38,987 nucleotides of DNA from Zoogloea sp. (GTDB lineage Bacteria; Pseudomonadota; Gammaproteobacteria; Burkholderiales; Rhodocyclaceae). The notes below the pieces were generated by a model. That model searched no databases, was not told the origin of the DNA, and saw only the letters and a program-made list of their open reading frames with translations. The stretch's first letter is position 1. Each line of letters opens with the position of its first letter. Location: positions 1 through 38,987 of the forward strand of contig NZ_JAOAUU010000130.1 of NCBI RefSeq assembly GCF_030157465.1, written 5' to 3'. Below, one piece after another: positions 8,098 to 19,239 of the stretch. The position numbers were made by a program, and so were the translations under genes.

Positions 8098-8883
8098 ATG
8101 AGCCAGCGTTTTGAGAACAAGACCGTCCTGATCACCGGCGCCGCCTCCGGGCTGGGCCTTGCCAGCGCCATCCAGCTTGCCCGGGAAGGCGCCCGGCTGG
8201 CCCTGGTGGACATCAACCGCGCCAGCCTGGACGACGCCGGGCAGGCCATTCTGTGCGCTGCGCCCAGGGCCGATCTGCTGCTGATCGCCGCCAGCGTGAC
8301 CGACGAAGCCGCCGTGCAGGACTTTGTCCGGGCCACCGTGGACAGGTTCACAAGCCTCGACGGCTTCCTGAACAACGCCGGCATCGAAGGCAAGCAGAAC
8401 CCCACTGCCGATTACCCCAGCAGCGAATTCCAGCGCGTGATCGACGTGAACCTCAACGGCGTGTTCTACGGCCTCAAGCACGTGCTGACCGTGATGAAGG
8501 CGCAGGGCTTTGGTTCCATCGTCAATATGGCCTCGGTGGGCGGCTTGCGCGGGGTGGGCAATCAGGCCGGCTACTCGGCCAGCAAGCACGGCGTGGTCGG
8601 GCTGACGCGCAACGCGGGCGTGGAATACGGGCAGTACGGTATCCGCATCAACGCGGTGGCGCCCGGCGCAATCATGACCCCGATGGTGGAAGGCTCGCTC
8701 AGGCAGATGGGCGGCGAGCGCTGGCAGGAGGTTGGCCAGGAGTTCGTCAGCGTCAACCCCATGAAGCGCTTCGGAAAGCCCGAAGAAGTGGCCCACCTGG
8801 TGGCATTTTTGTTGTCGGACGAATCCACCTTCATCAACGCCACGGCCATTCCGATCGACGGCGGCCAGTCCTTCAAATATTGA
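8098..8883 (+). CDS. short-chain dehydrogenase/reductase (SDR)
   Basis: A 261-residue classical SDR with TGAASGLG at 13-20, NNAG at 92-95, and catalytic S146, Y159 and K163 (YSASK). ALVDIN after the second strand places an Asp suited to NAD. The start follows GGAGC by a few bases, 15 bp after the ABM gene. Third dehydrogenase of cluster I; likely acts on a secondary alcohol formed by the oxygenase or by a SnoaL-like hydratase or dehydratase. Confidence 0.88.
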   Translation: MSQRFENKTVLITGAASGLGLASAIQLAREGARLALVDINRASLDDAGQAILCAAPRADLLLIAASVTDEAAVQDFVRATVDRFTSLDGFLNNAGIEGKQNPTADYPSSEFQRVIDVNLNGVFYGLKHVLTVMKAQGFGSIVNMASVGGLRGVGNQAGYSASKHGVVGLTRNAGVEYGQYGIRINAVAPGAIMTPMVEGSLRQMGGERWQEVGQEFVSVNPMKRFGKPEEVAHLVAFLLSDESTFINATAIPIDGGQSFKY

Positions 8884-8901
8884 GATCAACCGGTAACCAA
8901 C

Positions 8902-9336
8902 ATGATCAGAGCCATTCACCATGTCGCGCTCTCCACCGCGAACCTTGCGCGCCTGCAGGCGTTTTACTGCGGGCTCCTGGGCTTCACGGAGCTGTCACGC
9001 ACCACCTGGAAGGGCGACCAGCACAAGATCGACCTTGTGATGGCGCTCCCCGGAACCGCGGCCACCACCGTGATGCTCCAGCTCGGCGCCACCTGCGTGG
9101 AGCTGTTCCAGTTCGAGGCGCCGGCCCAGCCCTTGCCCGCCGAGGGCGATCGCCCGGTGCACAAGCACGGCATCACCCACTTGTGCTTCGATGTGGATGA
9201 CGTGGAGGCCGAATACCAGCGCCTGCTCGCCGCCGGCGTGCGCTTTCATACGCCGCCCCAGGATTTTGGCACTGCCCGCGCCACCTACGGGCGCGACCCG
9301 GACGGCAATGTCTTCGAATTGCAGCAGTTGATGTAA
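8902..9336 (+). CDS. VOC-family (glyoxalase/dioxygenase fold) protein
   Basis: A 144-residue vicinal-oxygen-chelate protein made of two beta-alpha-beta-beta-beta modules. Candidate metal ligands are the His in IHHVAL, the Glu in CVELFQF, the His in GITHLCF and the Glu in NVFELQQ, which is the usual H-E-H-E set of glyoxalase I and methylmalonyl-CoA epimerase relatives. It is shorter than a ring-cleaving extradiol dioxygenase, so isomerase, epimerase or lyase chemistry is more likely. It lies 18 bp after the SDR and is the last enzyme gene of cluster I. Confidence 0.8.
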   Translation: MIRAIHHVALSTANLARLQAFYCGLLGFTELSRTTWKGDQHKIDLVMALPGTAATTVMLQLGATCVELFQFEAPAQPLPAEGDRPVHKHGITHLCFDVDDVEAEYQRLLAAGVRFHTPPQDFGTARATYGRDPDGNVFELQQLM

Positions 9337-9401
9337 CAAACGCCCGGCCGGAGGCAGCCAGGGGGCCATACAGGTCCACCAATGCCTCCGCGCCATGGCA
9401 T

Positions 9402-9414
9402 TGTTCAGGGAACA
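9402..9414. promoter_or_regulatory. small palindrome upstream of the TetR gene
   Basis: TGTTC and GAACA flank 3 bp, ending 23 bp before the regulator's ATG. Just upstream, 9381-9402 is another inverted repeat (AATGCC and GGCATT, 10-bp loop). The spacing would suit autoregulation, but the motif differs from the ACAAAC palindromes at 584 and 28881, so this is tentative. Confidence 0.3.
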
Positions 9415-9437
9415 TTCAAGGTTTCCCGAAACGCCCG

Positions 9438-10109
9438 ATGACCGACTCCGTTATTTCAGACCTGCGCCCGGACGAGCATGACGCACCCGTGCCGCAGGGC
9501 AAAAGCCAGCGCACCCGTCAGCAGATCCTCGAAGCAACGCTCCATTGCCTCGCCGACTGGGGCTACAGCCACACCACCAACGAGTCGATCGCCATGCGGG
9601 CCAAAGTGTCCCGCGGGGCGGTGACCCACCATTTTCCGTCGCGTATTGCGTTGTTCCGGGAGTTTGCTGTTTACCTGATGGAGTTGCGGGTTGCCGAATA
9701 CACCGACATGGTCCGCCGCATTGCCAGCGGCCTCGAGGGCGGCCCCACCTTCGAGGCCATGCGCCTGACCCTCGACCTGATGCACCATGACTATTCAACC
9801 AGCGCCTGCTTTCACGCCCTGCAGGAGTTCATGCGCGGCACCCGCGGAATCCGCACCCTGGGCAAGCTCGCCGCCACGCTGGCCAAGGATATCGACACCC
9901 GCGAACTGCAGATTCGCGCCGAGCTGCTGCCCGTGTGGAAAGAGTTTCCTGAAACCAGCGAGGTGCTGCGCGACCTGACCGTTTATGTGCTTGCCAGTGT
10001 CTCCATGACCCCCGGGCCCTGTGCCGACCCGGCGCGTCGGGACCGGCTGTTCAGGCTCGTCGCCCTGGCGGCAATGACCGAACTCGAACGCGCGCAGCAA
10101 TCCCGCTGA
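9438..10109 (+). CDS. TetR/AcrR-family transcriptional regulator
   Basis: A 223-residue TetR-type regulator. The N-terminal helix-turn-helix occupies about residues 25-75, with RQQILEATLHCLADWG, the recognition part AKVSRGAVTHHFPSR, and LFREFAVYL. The remaining, mostly helical part is the ligand-binding and dimerisation domain and is not conserved. It sits in the same direction at the end of catabolic cluster I, 101 bp after the VOC gene. By position it is the candidate repressor of the cluster, with an aromatic or terpenoid intermediate as possible inducer; the palindromes at 584-605 and 28881-28902 are candidate targets. A run of acidic and polar residues precedes the DNA-binding domain. 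Confidence 0.9.
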   Translation: MTDSVISDLRPDEHDAPVPQGKSQRTRQQILEATLHCLADWGYSHTTNESIAMRAKVSRGAVTHHFPSRIALFREFAVYLMELRVAEYTDMVRRIASGLEGGPTFEAMRLTLDLMHHDYSTSACFHALQEFMRGTRGIRTLGKLAATLAKDIDTRELQIRAELLPVWKEFPETSEVLRDLTVYVLASVSMTPGPCADPARRDRLFRLVALAAMTELERAQQSR

Positions 10110-10120
10110 AGCAGCCCCCT

Positions 10121-10212
10121 GTAGGTCAGGTTAGCCCGCAGGGCGTAACCCGACACCAACATGAACATCGATGGGCACGTCCGATGTCGGGTTACGCTGC
10201 GCTAACCCGACC
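10121..10212. repeat. palindromic intergenic repeat, family A, copy 2
   Basis: This is the longest copy of the repeat also seen at 208-281 and, in part, at 19921-19970. The left part (ggtcaggttagcccgcaggg) and the right part (gggttacgctgcgctaaccc) are imperfect inverted complements, around an internal segment acaccaacatgaacatcgat. It lies between the TetR stop and the convergent katG stop and might serve as a bidirectional transcript end, although no T-run is present. Confidence 0.7.
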
Positions 10213-10277
10213 CAAGCTGGCTCTGCCTTTCGACGAGTCAATGGCCGGGTTGGGTCAATAAGATCGATGTGCCGGGA

Positions 10278-12515
<2,238 letters not shown>

Positions 12516-12771
12516 TCAGTGTAGGGCTTGGGCAAGGATCGACCCAATTGGTTTTAGCAATGCGATTCATAGTTTGATTCTGATCGCTTAGCGGGCCTGC
12601 CCCGTGTCGGGTGCCGCCTGGAAAACCCGGGCCGCATCCCATAGAATTCGGGCCGCGGTTCGACCGCAGTTCAAACGCTGTTCAATGTTTCCGCGCATCG
12701 GGGCCAGCCACGACGGTTGGCCTTTTTGTTGCCGGATCGATTTCTTATAGCTCATCCGTACGCCATCCCCC

Positions 12772-13692
12772 ATGCAAGCCTTGCTCGACGCCATCGCAAC
12801 AATGACCCTTCCCACCGATGCCGGGCGCGTGTTTCACGGGCGAGGGGGGCTTTACCCCGGCTGCGAACACTGGACGCTGGACGCGTTTCCGCCGGTCTGG
12901 GTGGTGACCAGCTTTCTGCCGGTGACGGATGCCGAACTCGCCACACTCCATGCCGCCTTGGCGGAACGCTGGGCACAGCTCACCCCCGAAGCGCCCCTGA
13001 ACTGGGTCTTTCAGTACCGCTGCGAAGCCCGGGCCGAAACACGCCTGATGGCCGGGAGCGTTCCCGAGCCCCACGTGGTTACAGAAAACGGAACGCATTT
13101 TCGGGTTCATCTGCTCAAGGGGCTGAACCACGGCTTCTTTCTCGACATGGCCGAGGGCAGGCGTTGGGTGCGCGAGCATGCGGCAGCCCGCCCGGGGCTG
13201 AAGGTGCTCAATCTGTTTGCCTACAGTTGCGCTTTTTCGGTTGTTGCGTTGCAGGCCGGCGCCGGGCAGGTGATCAACATGGACATGAGCGACGGCGCGC
13301 TGGCCATCGGCAAGCGCAACCACCTGCTCAACGGCCTCACGCTCGGCGCCCGCTTTCTGCCTCACGACATCTTCAGCTCGTGGGGCAAGATCGGTCGCGA
13401 CGGCCCTTACGACTTGATCATTCTCGATCCGCCCAGCTACCAGAAAGGCAGCTTCATCGCCGAAAAGGATTACGCCCGCCTGATGCGCCGCCTGCCAGAT
13501 CTGCTGGCCCCCGGCGGGCATGCGCTGCTGTGCCTTAATTCGCCGAAGCTGGGCGTCGCCTTTTTAACGGATCAGATGCAGGCGCTGGCGCCCCAATTAA
13601 GCTTCGAGCAGCGCCTGCCCAATCCGCCGGAGTTTGCCGATGTTTCCAGCGAGCGCTCGCTGAAGGTGCTCGTATACAAGTCGCCGGATTGA
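12772..13692 (+). CDS. class I SAM-dependent methyltransferase, RlmI/RlmK-like
   Basis: A 306-residue protein with the Methyltrans_SAM (PF10672-type) catalytic fold found in 23S rRNA cytosine/guanine methyltransferases such as RlmI and RlmL/K. The SAM-binding motif I is LNLFAYSCAFS (about 147-157), followed by an acidic residue in INMDMS, and motif IV is DPPSY at 219-223. There is no PUA or THUMP domain of the longer family members, only a shorter N-terminal region, so the exact RNA target cannot be given. It is convergent with the CheB-CheR gene, with 38 bp between the stops. A ribosome site is weak. Confidence 0.8.
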   Translation: MQALLDAIATMTLPTDAGRVFHGRGGLYPGCEHWTLDAFPPVWVVTSFLPVTDAELATLHAALAERWAQLTPEAPLNWVFQYRCEARAETRLMAGSVPEPHVVTENGTHFRVHLLKGLNHGFFLDMAEGRRWVREHAAARPGLKVLNLFAYSCAFSVVALQAGAGQVINMDMSDGALAIGKRNHLLNGLTLGARFLPHDIFSSWGKIGRDGPYDLIILDPPSYQKGSFIAEKDYARLMRRLPDLLAPGGHALLCLNSPKLGVAFLTDQMQALAPQLSFEQRLPNPPEFADVSSERSLKVLVYKSPD

Positions 13693-13730
13693 TCCGGCTG
13701 ATACCGCCGAAAACCAGCGTCTCGCATGCG

Positions 13731-16505
13731 TCAGCTCCGGGATCGGCCCGGCGCCTGACCCGCAACGCAGTTCTCCAGCACGGCCCGGCTTGTTTTAACC
13801 AGGCGCTGCAGCTGGGCTTCGTGTTCAGGCGCCCCGACTTGTTCGGTAGCGCCCTGCAGCACGCCCAGGGCCTCGCGCAGGGCCGCTTCGAGCTTCTTGC
13901 TCGCGGTAATGTCGACGAAGGTCATCACCACGCCGTCGATACGGTTGTCCTGGGTGCGGTAGGGCATGATGCGCGCCGTGAACCAGCGCCCGTCGCGGCT
14001 GGCAACCTGGTGTTCCTGGAACACCAGCGAGCGTAATACCTCGCGTACATCCTCGGCCATCGCCGGATAGTCCAGCTGGGTGACAAGATCGGTGACCAGC
14101 CGCCCGGCGTCGCCCGGAATCAGCTTGATGATGCTGGCTGTCCTGGGGGTGAAGCGGCGCACCCGGAGGGCGTCGTCGAGAAAGAGGGTGGCGATGTCGG
14201 TGCTGTTGAGGAGGTTTTTCATGTCGTCACTGGTGCGCGACAACTCGTCCAGCCGGGCCTGCAATTCGTGATTGACCGTTTGCAGTTCCTCGTTCATCGA
14301 CTGCATTTCTTCCCGCGAGGTGGTCAGCTCTTCATTGGTGCTCTGGAGTTCCTCGTTGGTGGATTGCAGCTCTTCGTTGGCGGATTTCAATTCCTCCTGA
14401 GAGCTTTGCATTTCTTCACGGGTGGCCTGCAGCTCTTCGTGGGCGTGCTGCAGTTCCTGCTGCACGGCGGCCAGCCGGCTGCCGGGAACGGTGGCTTTCT
14501 GGAGGCCGTGGTTCACGGCGATTGCCGGTGCGGGCGCTGCCTGAACCGGCGTCACGCTGGAAAAGACAATCAGCACCATGCCCCGCATCGCCGCCGGTTC
14601 GCTCAGGGGATGGACGGTGACATCCACGAACTGGGTGCCGCCGTTTGATCCCACCTCGAGCGCTTTCAGCTTGACGATCTCGTTGCTGCGCAGGGCCTGG
14701 GCGAAGGCGATGTTCAGCGGCGCGGCCAGGCCCTCGCGGGCCATTGCAAAGATGTTCAGGTTGGCTTTTCCGACGGCAGGCTCAAGGTATTGGCCGGTCT
14801 TGCCACTCAGATAGACCAGATCACCGGTGCTGGCAGTGAGCACGGCCACCGGACAATATTGCTGCAGCAGCAGTCCTTCGATGCAGTCCTGCAGGCTGGG
14901 CGGGTTGGTGGTTGGCGAAAGCTGCTGCGCGGCGCCTATCGCAACGCTGCTGCGGCCGGGCGAGCCCGAAAACCCGGTCAGCCTGGCCCGCACGGCTACG
15001 TCCCGACGCTGGTAAATGCGGTTCCTGCCCGGCAGGAGCATGAACAGATCGGCAGCCTGGCCCGCCGTTTCCGAGCTTCCCAGCACCAGGACACCACCGG
15101 GGTTGAGGCAGTAATGGAAGATCGGCAGAAGCCGGCTCTGCAGGCTGGCATCCAGGTAAATCAGCAGGTTGCGGCACACAAGCAGATCAAGCTTGGTAAA
15201 GGGCGGATCCGTGATGACGTTCTGGGTGGCGAAGATCACCATCTCACGGACGCTCTTGCTCACTTTGTAGCCGTACTCATCCTGCACGAAAAACCGGCGC
15301 AGGCGTTCTTCCGTGACATCGGCGGCGATGCTCTGCGGATAGACGCCGCTGCGCGCCTGCTCGATCACATCGGGCTGTATGTCCGAGGCGAAGATCTGCA
15401 GCGAATACCGGGCCACAGGTTTCAGCTCATCCAGCGCCTCGCGGAACACCATGGCCAGCGAATAGGCCTCTTCGCCGGTTGCGCAGCCCGCGCTCCAGGC
15501 CCGCAGCACGCCGCCATCCGGATGGGCCGCCATCAGCGCCGGGATGACATCGGTCTTGATGTGCTCCCACACCGCCGGATCACGGAAGAAGTGGGTCACG
15601 CTGATCAGGAGTTCGTTGAACAGGAGGTCCGCCTCATGGGGGTTTTCGCGCAGGTAATGCACGTAGTCGTCGGTGCCGGACAGTTGGTGCAGGCCGATCC
15701 GCCGTTCGATCCGGCGGTAAAGGGTGCTCTTTTTGTAAGCGGAAAAATCGTGGCCGGTCTGGGCGCGCAGCAGGAGCAGCACCTTTTCGAGGCTGTCCGG
15801 GTCGGTGCTGCTCAGGGGCGTGGAGGCCGGCTCGGAGTCGCCGGAGCCCCGCGGCATGTGCTGCACATAGGTGGCAATCCGGCTTGCCAGTTCTTCGGCA
15901 GGCGCCACCACGTCGGCCAGTCCGGCCTCGATGACGCTGCGCGGCATGCCATCGAACTTGGCTGAATCGACACTCTGCACAAAGGCCGCACCGCCTTTTT
16001 CCTTGATGGCGCGCAGCCCCAGCGTGCCGTCCGAGCCCATGCCCGAGAGCACGACGCCAATGCTGCGCCCCTGCTGGTCATCGGCCAGCGCCCGGAAAAA
16101 ATGGTCGATGGGCAATCTCAGCCCGTGGGGCGCGATCGGGTCGAGCAGATGCAGCACCCCGTGCAGGATCGACAGATCACGGTTGGGAGGAATCACATAG
16201 ACGGCGTTCGGCACAACCCGCATCCGGTCTTCGATCTGCCGAACCGGCATGACGGTGCTGCGCTGCAACAGCTCCACCATCATGCCCTTGTAGTTCGGGT
16301 CCAGGTGCTGCACCACGACGAAGGCCAGGCCACAGCCCATCGTGGCGTGCCCGAGGAGGCCTTCGAGTGCTTCCAGCCCACCGGCCGAGGCACCGACGCC
16401 TACGATGGTCACGCACTCTACCGGGGCATTGTCGCCATTCGCTTGATTCGTTGCCTTCGAGTTGGAAAGGGGGCGGGTCTTCCGGGGGGCTTTGCTTTTT
16501 TTCAT
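13731..16505 (-). CDS. CheB-CheR-PAS hybrid chemosensory-type protein
   Basis: A 924-residue multidomain protein. Residues about 30-215 are a CheB methylesterase domain with the S40-H67-D159 triad (GASAGG, QHLDP, GMGSDG) but no receiver domain. Residues about 235-500 are a CheR methyltransferase, with RRIERRIG in the N-terminal helix, WSAGCATGEE as the SAM site, and DLLVCRNLLIYL. A PAS-like region follows. Then comes a striking heptad-rich coiled coil, repeating EELQSTNEE, at about 690-770, and a C-terminal PAS domain. Relatives often continue into a histidine kinase; this one ends after the PAS, so it has no kinase output of its own. I chose ATG at 16505; an in-frame GTG at 16538 is possible. 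It is divergent from the PAS-LuxR gene. Confidence 0.9.
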   Translation of the reverse strand: MKKSKAPRKTRPLSNSKATNQANGDNAPVECVTIVGVGASAGGLEALEGLLGHATMGCGLAFVVVQHLDPNYKGMMVELLQRSTVMPVRQIEDRMRVVPNAVYVIPPNRDLSILHGVLHLLDPIAPHGLRLPIDHFFRALADDQQGRSIGVVLSGMGSDGTLGLRAIKEKGGAAFVQSVDSAKFDGMPRSVIEAGLADVVAPAEELASRIATYVQHMPRGSGDSEPASTPLSSTDPDSLEKVLLLLRAQTGHDFSAYKKSTLYRRIERRIGLHQLSGTDDYVHYLRENPHEADLLFNELLISVTHFFRDPAVWEHIKTDVIPALMAAHPDGGVLRAWSAGCATGEEAYSLAMVFREALDELKPVARYSLQIFASDIQPDVIEQARSGVYPQSIAADVTEERLRRFFVQDEYGYKVSKSVREMVIFATQNVITDPPFTKLDLLVCRNLLIYLDASLQSRLLPIFHYCLNPGGVLVLGSSETAGQAADLFMLLPGRNRIYQRRDVAVRARLTGFSGSPGRSSVAIGAAQQLSPTTNPPSLQDCIEGLLLQQYCPVAVLTASTGDLVYLSGKTGQYLEPAVGKANLNIFAMAREGLAAPLNIAFAQALRSNEIVKLKALEVGSNGGTQFVDVTVHPLSEPAAMRGMVLIVFSSVTPVQAAPAPAIAVNHGLQKATVPGSRLAAVQQELQHAHEELQATREEMQSSQEELKSANEELQSTNEELQSTNEELTTSREEMQSMNEELQTVNHELQARLDELSRTSDDMKNLLNSTDIATLFLDDALRVRRFTPRTASIIKLIPGDAGRLVTDLVTQLDYPAMAEDVREVLRSLVFQEHQVASRDGRWFTARIMPYRTQDNRIDGVVMTFVDITASKKLEAALREALGVLQGATEQVGAPEHEAQLQRLVKTSRAVLENCVAGQAPGRSRS

Positions 16506-16769
16506 GGTCTGCTCACGGCATCCAGATTGGTCAGGCACGGTAACAAATCAGCATGGTACAGATCAGGACCACCCCATCGCCCCGCCAGCCTGGACCCACG
16601 GCGGGCATGTCTGCTCAAAAAGGGCCGGAGGCTGGAGATTTTTATATGTGGCAATTTATCAAATATATAGTTTTAATGTGATTTCTGATTTTGAAGTACG
16701 CCAAAAAACGCTTTGTAACGTTTCACACGGAGCTTGAGCGCAATAATCGGCAAAAATGCCAAATAAATC

Positions 16770-18011
16770 ATGACTTCCGGTTCCACCCCTGACGACGACC
16801 TGCGCCGATCCGCCGAGAGCCGCCTGAATGGCATATCGCAGCCGGCTTTGCCCCTGCAGGCTGCGCTTGACGCTCAGCGGCTCGTCCATGAGCTGCAGGT
16901 TCATCAGATCGAACTCGAATTGCAGAACGAGGAACTGCGGGCCTCGCGGGCACAGCGCGAAGCCCTGCTGGCGCGCTACACCGAACTCTACGACTTTGCG
17001 CCGGTGGGCTATTTCACCCTGGCACGCGACGGCACGATCCTGCAAACCAACCTGCTTGGCGCGAGCCTGCTGGGAATCGAGCGTTCAAACCAGCAGGGCA
17101 GGCGCTTCGGCCTGTTTGTCGAAGCGGCCCAGCGGCCGTGCTTCAACCTCTTCATGGAGCAGGTCTTTACCGGCCAGCCAAGGCTGCCCTGCGAATTGCA
17201 GCTTGGCGCGGAAGGTAACGCGCCACTGGTGGTGGACATGAAGGCCACGCTGGCGCCCGACGGCCAGACATGTCACGCGGTAGCGGTGGACATCACCGCG
17301 CGCAAGCTCGCCGAGGCCGAGTTGCGCATCAGCGAAGAGCGGCTGGCCATGGCCCTGGCCGGCTCGGGGCTGGGCTTGTGGGATTGGGAGGTGAAGTCCG
17401 ATCGTGTCGTGTGCGACGAGCGGTGGCCGGCGACGCTCGGCTACGCCGCCGGCGAACTGCCTTCCAGCCTGAGTGACTGGAAACTGCGCGTGCACCCCGA
17501 TGACCTTGCCGCCGCGACGGCGGCCCTGGGGGCTCACCTGAATGGCGACACCGGCGAATACGAATCGGAACACCGTGTGCGCCACAAGAACGGCCACTGG
17601 ATCTGGTTGCTGGCCCGGGGCAAGGTGATTGCCCGCAATGCGGCGGGCGAGCCGCTGCGCATGGCCGGCACCTTTCTCGATATCAGTCACAACAAGCGGC
17701 TGGCGCGCGAATCGTCCGGCCTGCTTCAGAAAATCGAAGGCCTTTTGCACGACGCGGCACGGGTTTCCAAGCCCGACGCGTCTACCGGCACTCCGCCGCC
17801 GGGCAAGCCGAGTGACGCGCTCAGTCGCCGGCAGAAGCAGATCCTCAAGCTCATCGCCTCCGGATGCACGTCGGCCGACATTGCCGTGAAGCTGGAGATC
17901 GCCCCGCTGACGGTGGCCGCGCACCGGCGCGAGCTGATGCGCAAGCTGGATCTGCACAGCGTCGCGGACCTGACCCGCTTCGCGATCCAGGAGCGGCTGC
18001 TCGACGATTGA
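16770..18011 (+). CDS. PAS-PAS-LuxR transcriptional regulator
   Basis: A 413-residue protein with an N-terminal helical, coiled-coil-like segment (VHELQVHQIELELQNEELRA, about 40-60). Two PAS domains follow, at about 70-180 (LYDFAPVGYFTLARDGTI) and 190-315 (the second with the PAS_3/PAC signature HRVRHKNGHWIWLLARG). A LuxR/GerE helix-turn-helix ends the protein (about 350-413: LSRRQKQILKLIASG, then LTVAAHRRELMRKLDLHS). There is no receiver domain, so the signal is expected to reach it through the PAS domains. The divergent CheB-CheR-PAS gene, 264 bp away, is the natural functional partner. Target genes unknown. Confidence 0.88.
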   Translation: MTSGSTPDDDLRRSAESRLNGISQPALPLQAALDAQRLVHELQVHQIELELQNEELRASRAQREALLARYTELYDFAPVGYFTLARDGTILQTNLLGASLLGIERSNQQGRRFGLFVEAAQRPCFNLFMEQVFTGQPRLPCELQLGAEGNAPLVVDMKATLAPDGQTCHAVAVDITARKLAEAELRISEERLAMALAGSGLGLWDWEVKSDRVVCDERWPATLGYAAGELPSSLSDWKLRVHPDDLAAATAALGAHLNGDTGEYESEHRVRHKNGHWIWLLARGKVIARNAAGEPLRMAGTFLDISHNKRLARESSGLLQKIEGLLHDAARVSKPDASTGTPPPGKPSDALSRRQKQILKLIASGCTSADIAVKLEIAPLTVAAHRRELMRKLDLHSVADLTRFAIQERLLDD

Positions 18012-18300
18012 GCACGCCGCCGCGCCAAACCGCACGGCAACAAATCCATTGATAGTAGTTTCAGGAGGGTAGTTTTCTACTCCCCCCCGGTGATTACCCA
18101 CGCCATGCCCAGGGGCTATATTTGAACTGCAGCGCAGGTGGATTGCCGTTTGCAAGCACCGCAAGGGCAACGCCTTGATGCACCGATGTGAGCGGCATAT
18201 TCCGCCAGGGGCAGCGTCAAAAATAACCGGAACAACTGCTGAATGAATGCATTGAGTGGTGGTGTCCCTTTCCATGCCCATGACTATCGCGGAGCCCATC

Positions 18301-19170
18301 ATGCCGCTGGCTGATCTCATACGCTATTTCAATATGCAGCTCCACCGGCCCCCGCACACCAAGGAGGGCGGCTATTTCGCCCTTGCCGGGGGGCAGGTGC
18401 AAGCCCATTTCAAGGGGCGTGTTTTTGGCACGCTGTTTCAGCCCCAGGTCAGGCGCGGGGGCCACATCGTTTGCCATGAAGCCTTCCTTCGCGAGCTGAC
18501 CCCCGACGGGGAGGGGCTGTCGACGCAGATGCTCTTCGAGCAGTCTCCCGAACACGAGCTGATCCAGCTGGACCGCATGGCCCATGACCTTCACGCACTC
18601 AACTTCGTGCTGCAGCACGGCCAGCAAAACAGTTTTCTCGCGCTCAACTTCAGTCCCGAATCCCTGCTGGCGCTCCAGGGCGACGAGGGCAAGGTCTTCG
18701 ATGCGGTGCTCTCCAGTTGCGGCCTGAAGGCCGAGCGCGTGGTGCTGGAAATGATCGATACCGGTTTTGGCGACTGTGCCGAGGTGGCCGCCGCGATCGC
18801 CCGCTACCGCACGAAGGGCTACCAGGTCGCACTCGACAATTTCGGCCGCTATTCCTGGGATCTCGAACGCCTCAAGACGCTCGCCCCGGACATTGTCAAG
18901 CTCGATCGCTGCCTGATCGGCCATGCGGGCCACCTGAGCCTCGCCAAGCAGGTACTGGTGGAATTGACCTCCGAGATCCAGGGCCTCGGGATGGTGGTGG
19001 TCAGCCAGTGCATCGAAAACGCGCAGCAGCTTCAGGCCGCCATGGAAAGCAGCGCAGACTGGTTCCAGGGCTATTTCATCGCACGTCCGGCACTGACCTG
19101 CCAGCCCTCGGTGGGCCTGGCTTATTCGTGTCCCGAAAGCCCGGCCCTGCCGATGATGATTCAAGCCTGA
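18301..19170 (+). CDS. degenerate EAL-domain protein, probably without phosphodiesterase activity
   Basis: A 289-residue protein that is essentially one EAL domain, the fold that hydrolyses cyclic di-GMP. Several motifs remain: E60-A-F-L-R64, N116 (NFSPESL), E150, K200 (VKLDR) and Q256 (QGYFIARP). Key metal-binding positions are changed: the DD pair reads D179-N180 (LDNFG) and the Glu of AEGVE is Q236 (VSQCIE). I therefore expect binding or signalling rather than hydrolysis. I chose ATG at 18301 because GGAG lies 6 nt upstream; the frame is open from a GTG at 18256 and other ATGs at 18274 and 18280. It lies between two regulators of the same signalling block. Confidence 0.8.
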   Translation: MPLADLIRYFNMQLHRPPHTKEGGYFALAGGQVQAHFKGRVFGTLFQPQVRRGGHIVCHEAFLRELTPDGEGLSTQMLFEQSPEHELIQLDRMAHDLHALNFVLQHGQQNSFLALNFSPESLLALQGDEGKVFDAVLSSCGLKAERVVLEMIDTGFGDCAEVAAAIARYRTKGYQVALDNFGRYSWDLERLKTLAPDIVKLDRCLIGHAGHLSLAKQVLVELTSEIQGLGMVVVSQCIENAQQLQAAMESSADWFQGYFIARPALTCQPSVGLAYSCPESPALPMMIQA

Positions 19171-19239
19171 AGCGCCCCGAGCTTGGCGCGGGGCAGGGGA
19201 TGGTGGTGTGTGGAAATCAGGTCTGGGTAAAAGAAAATC

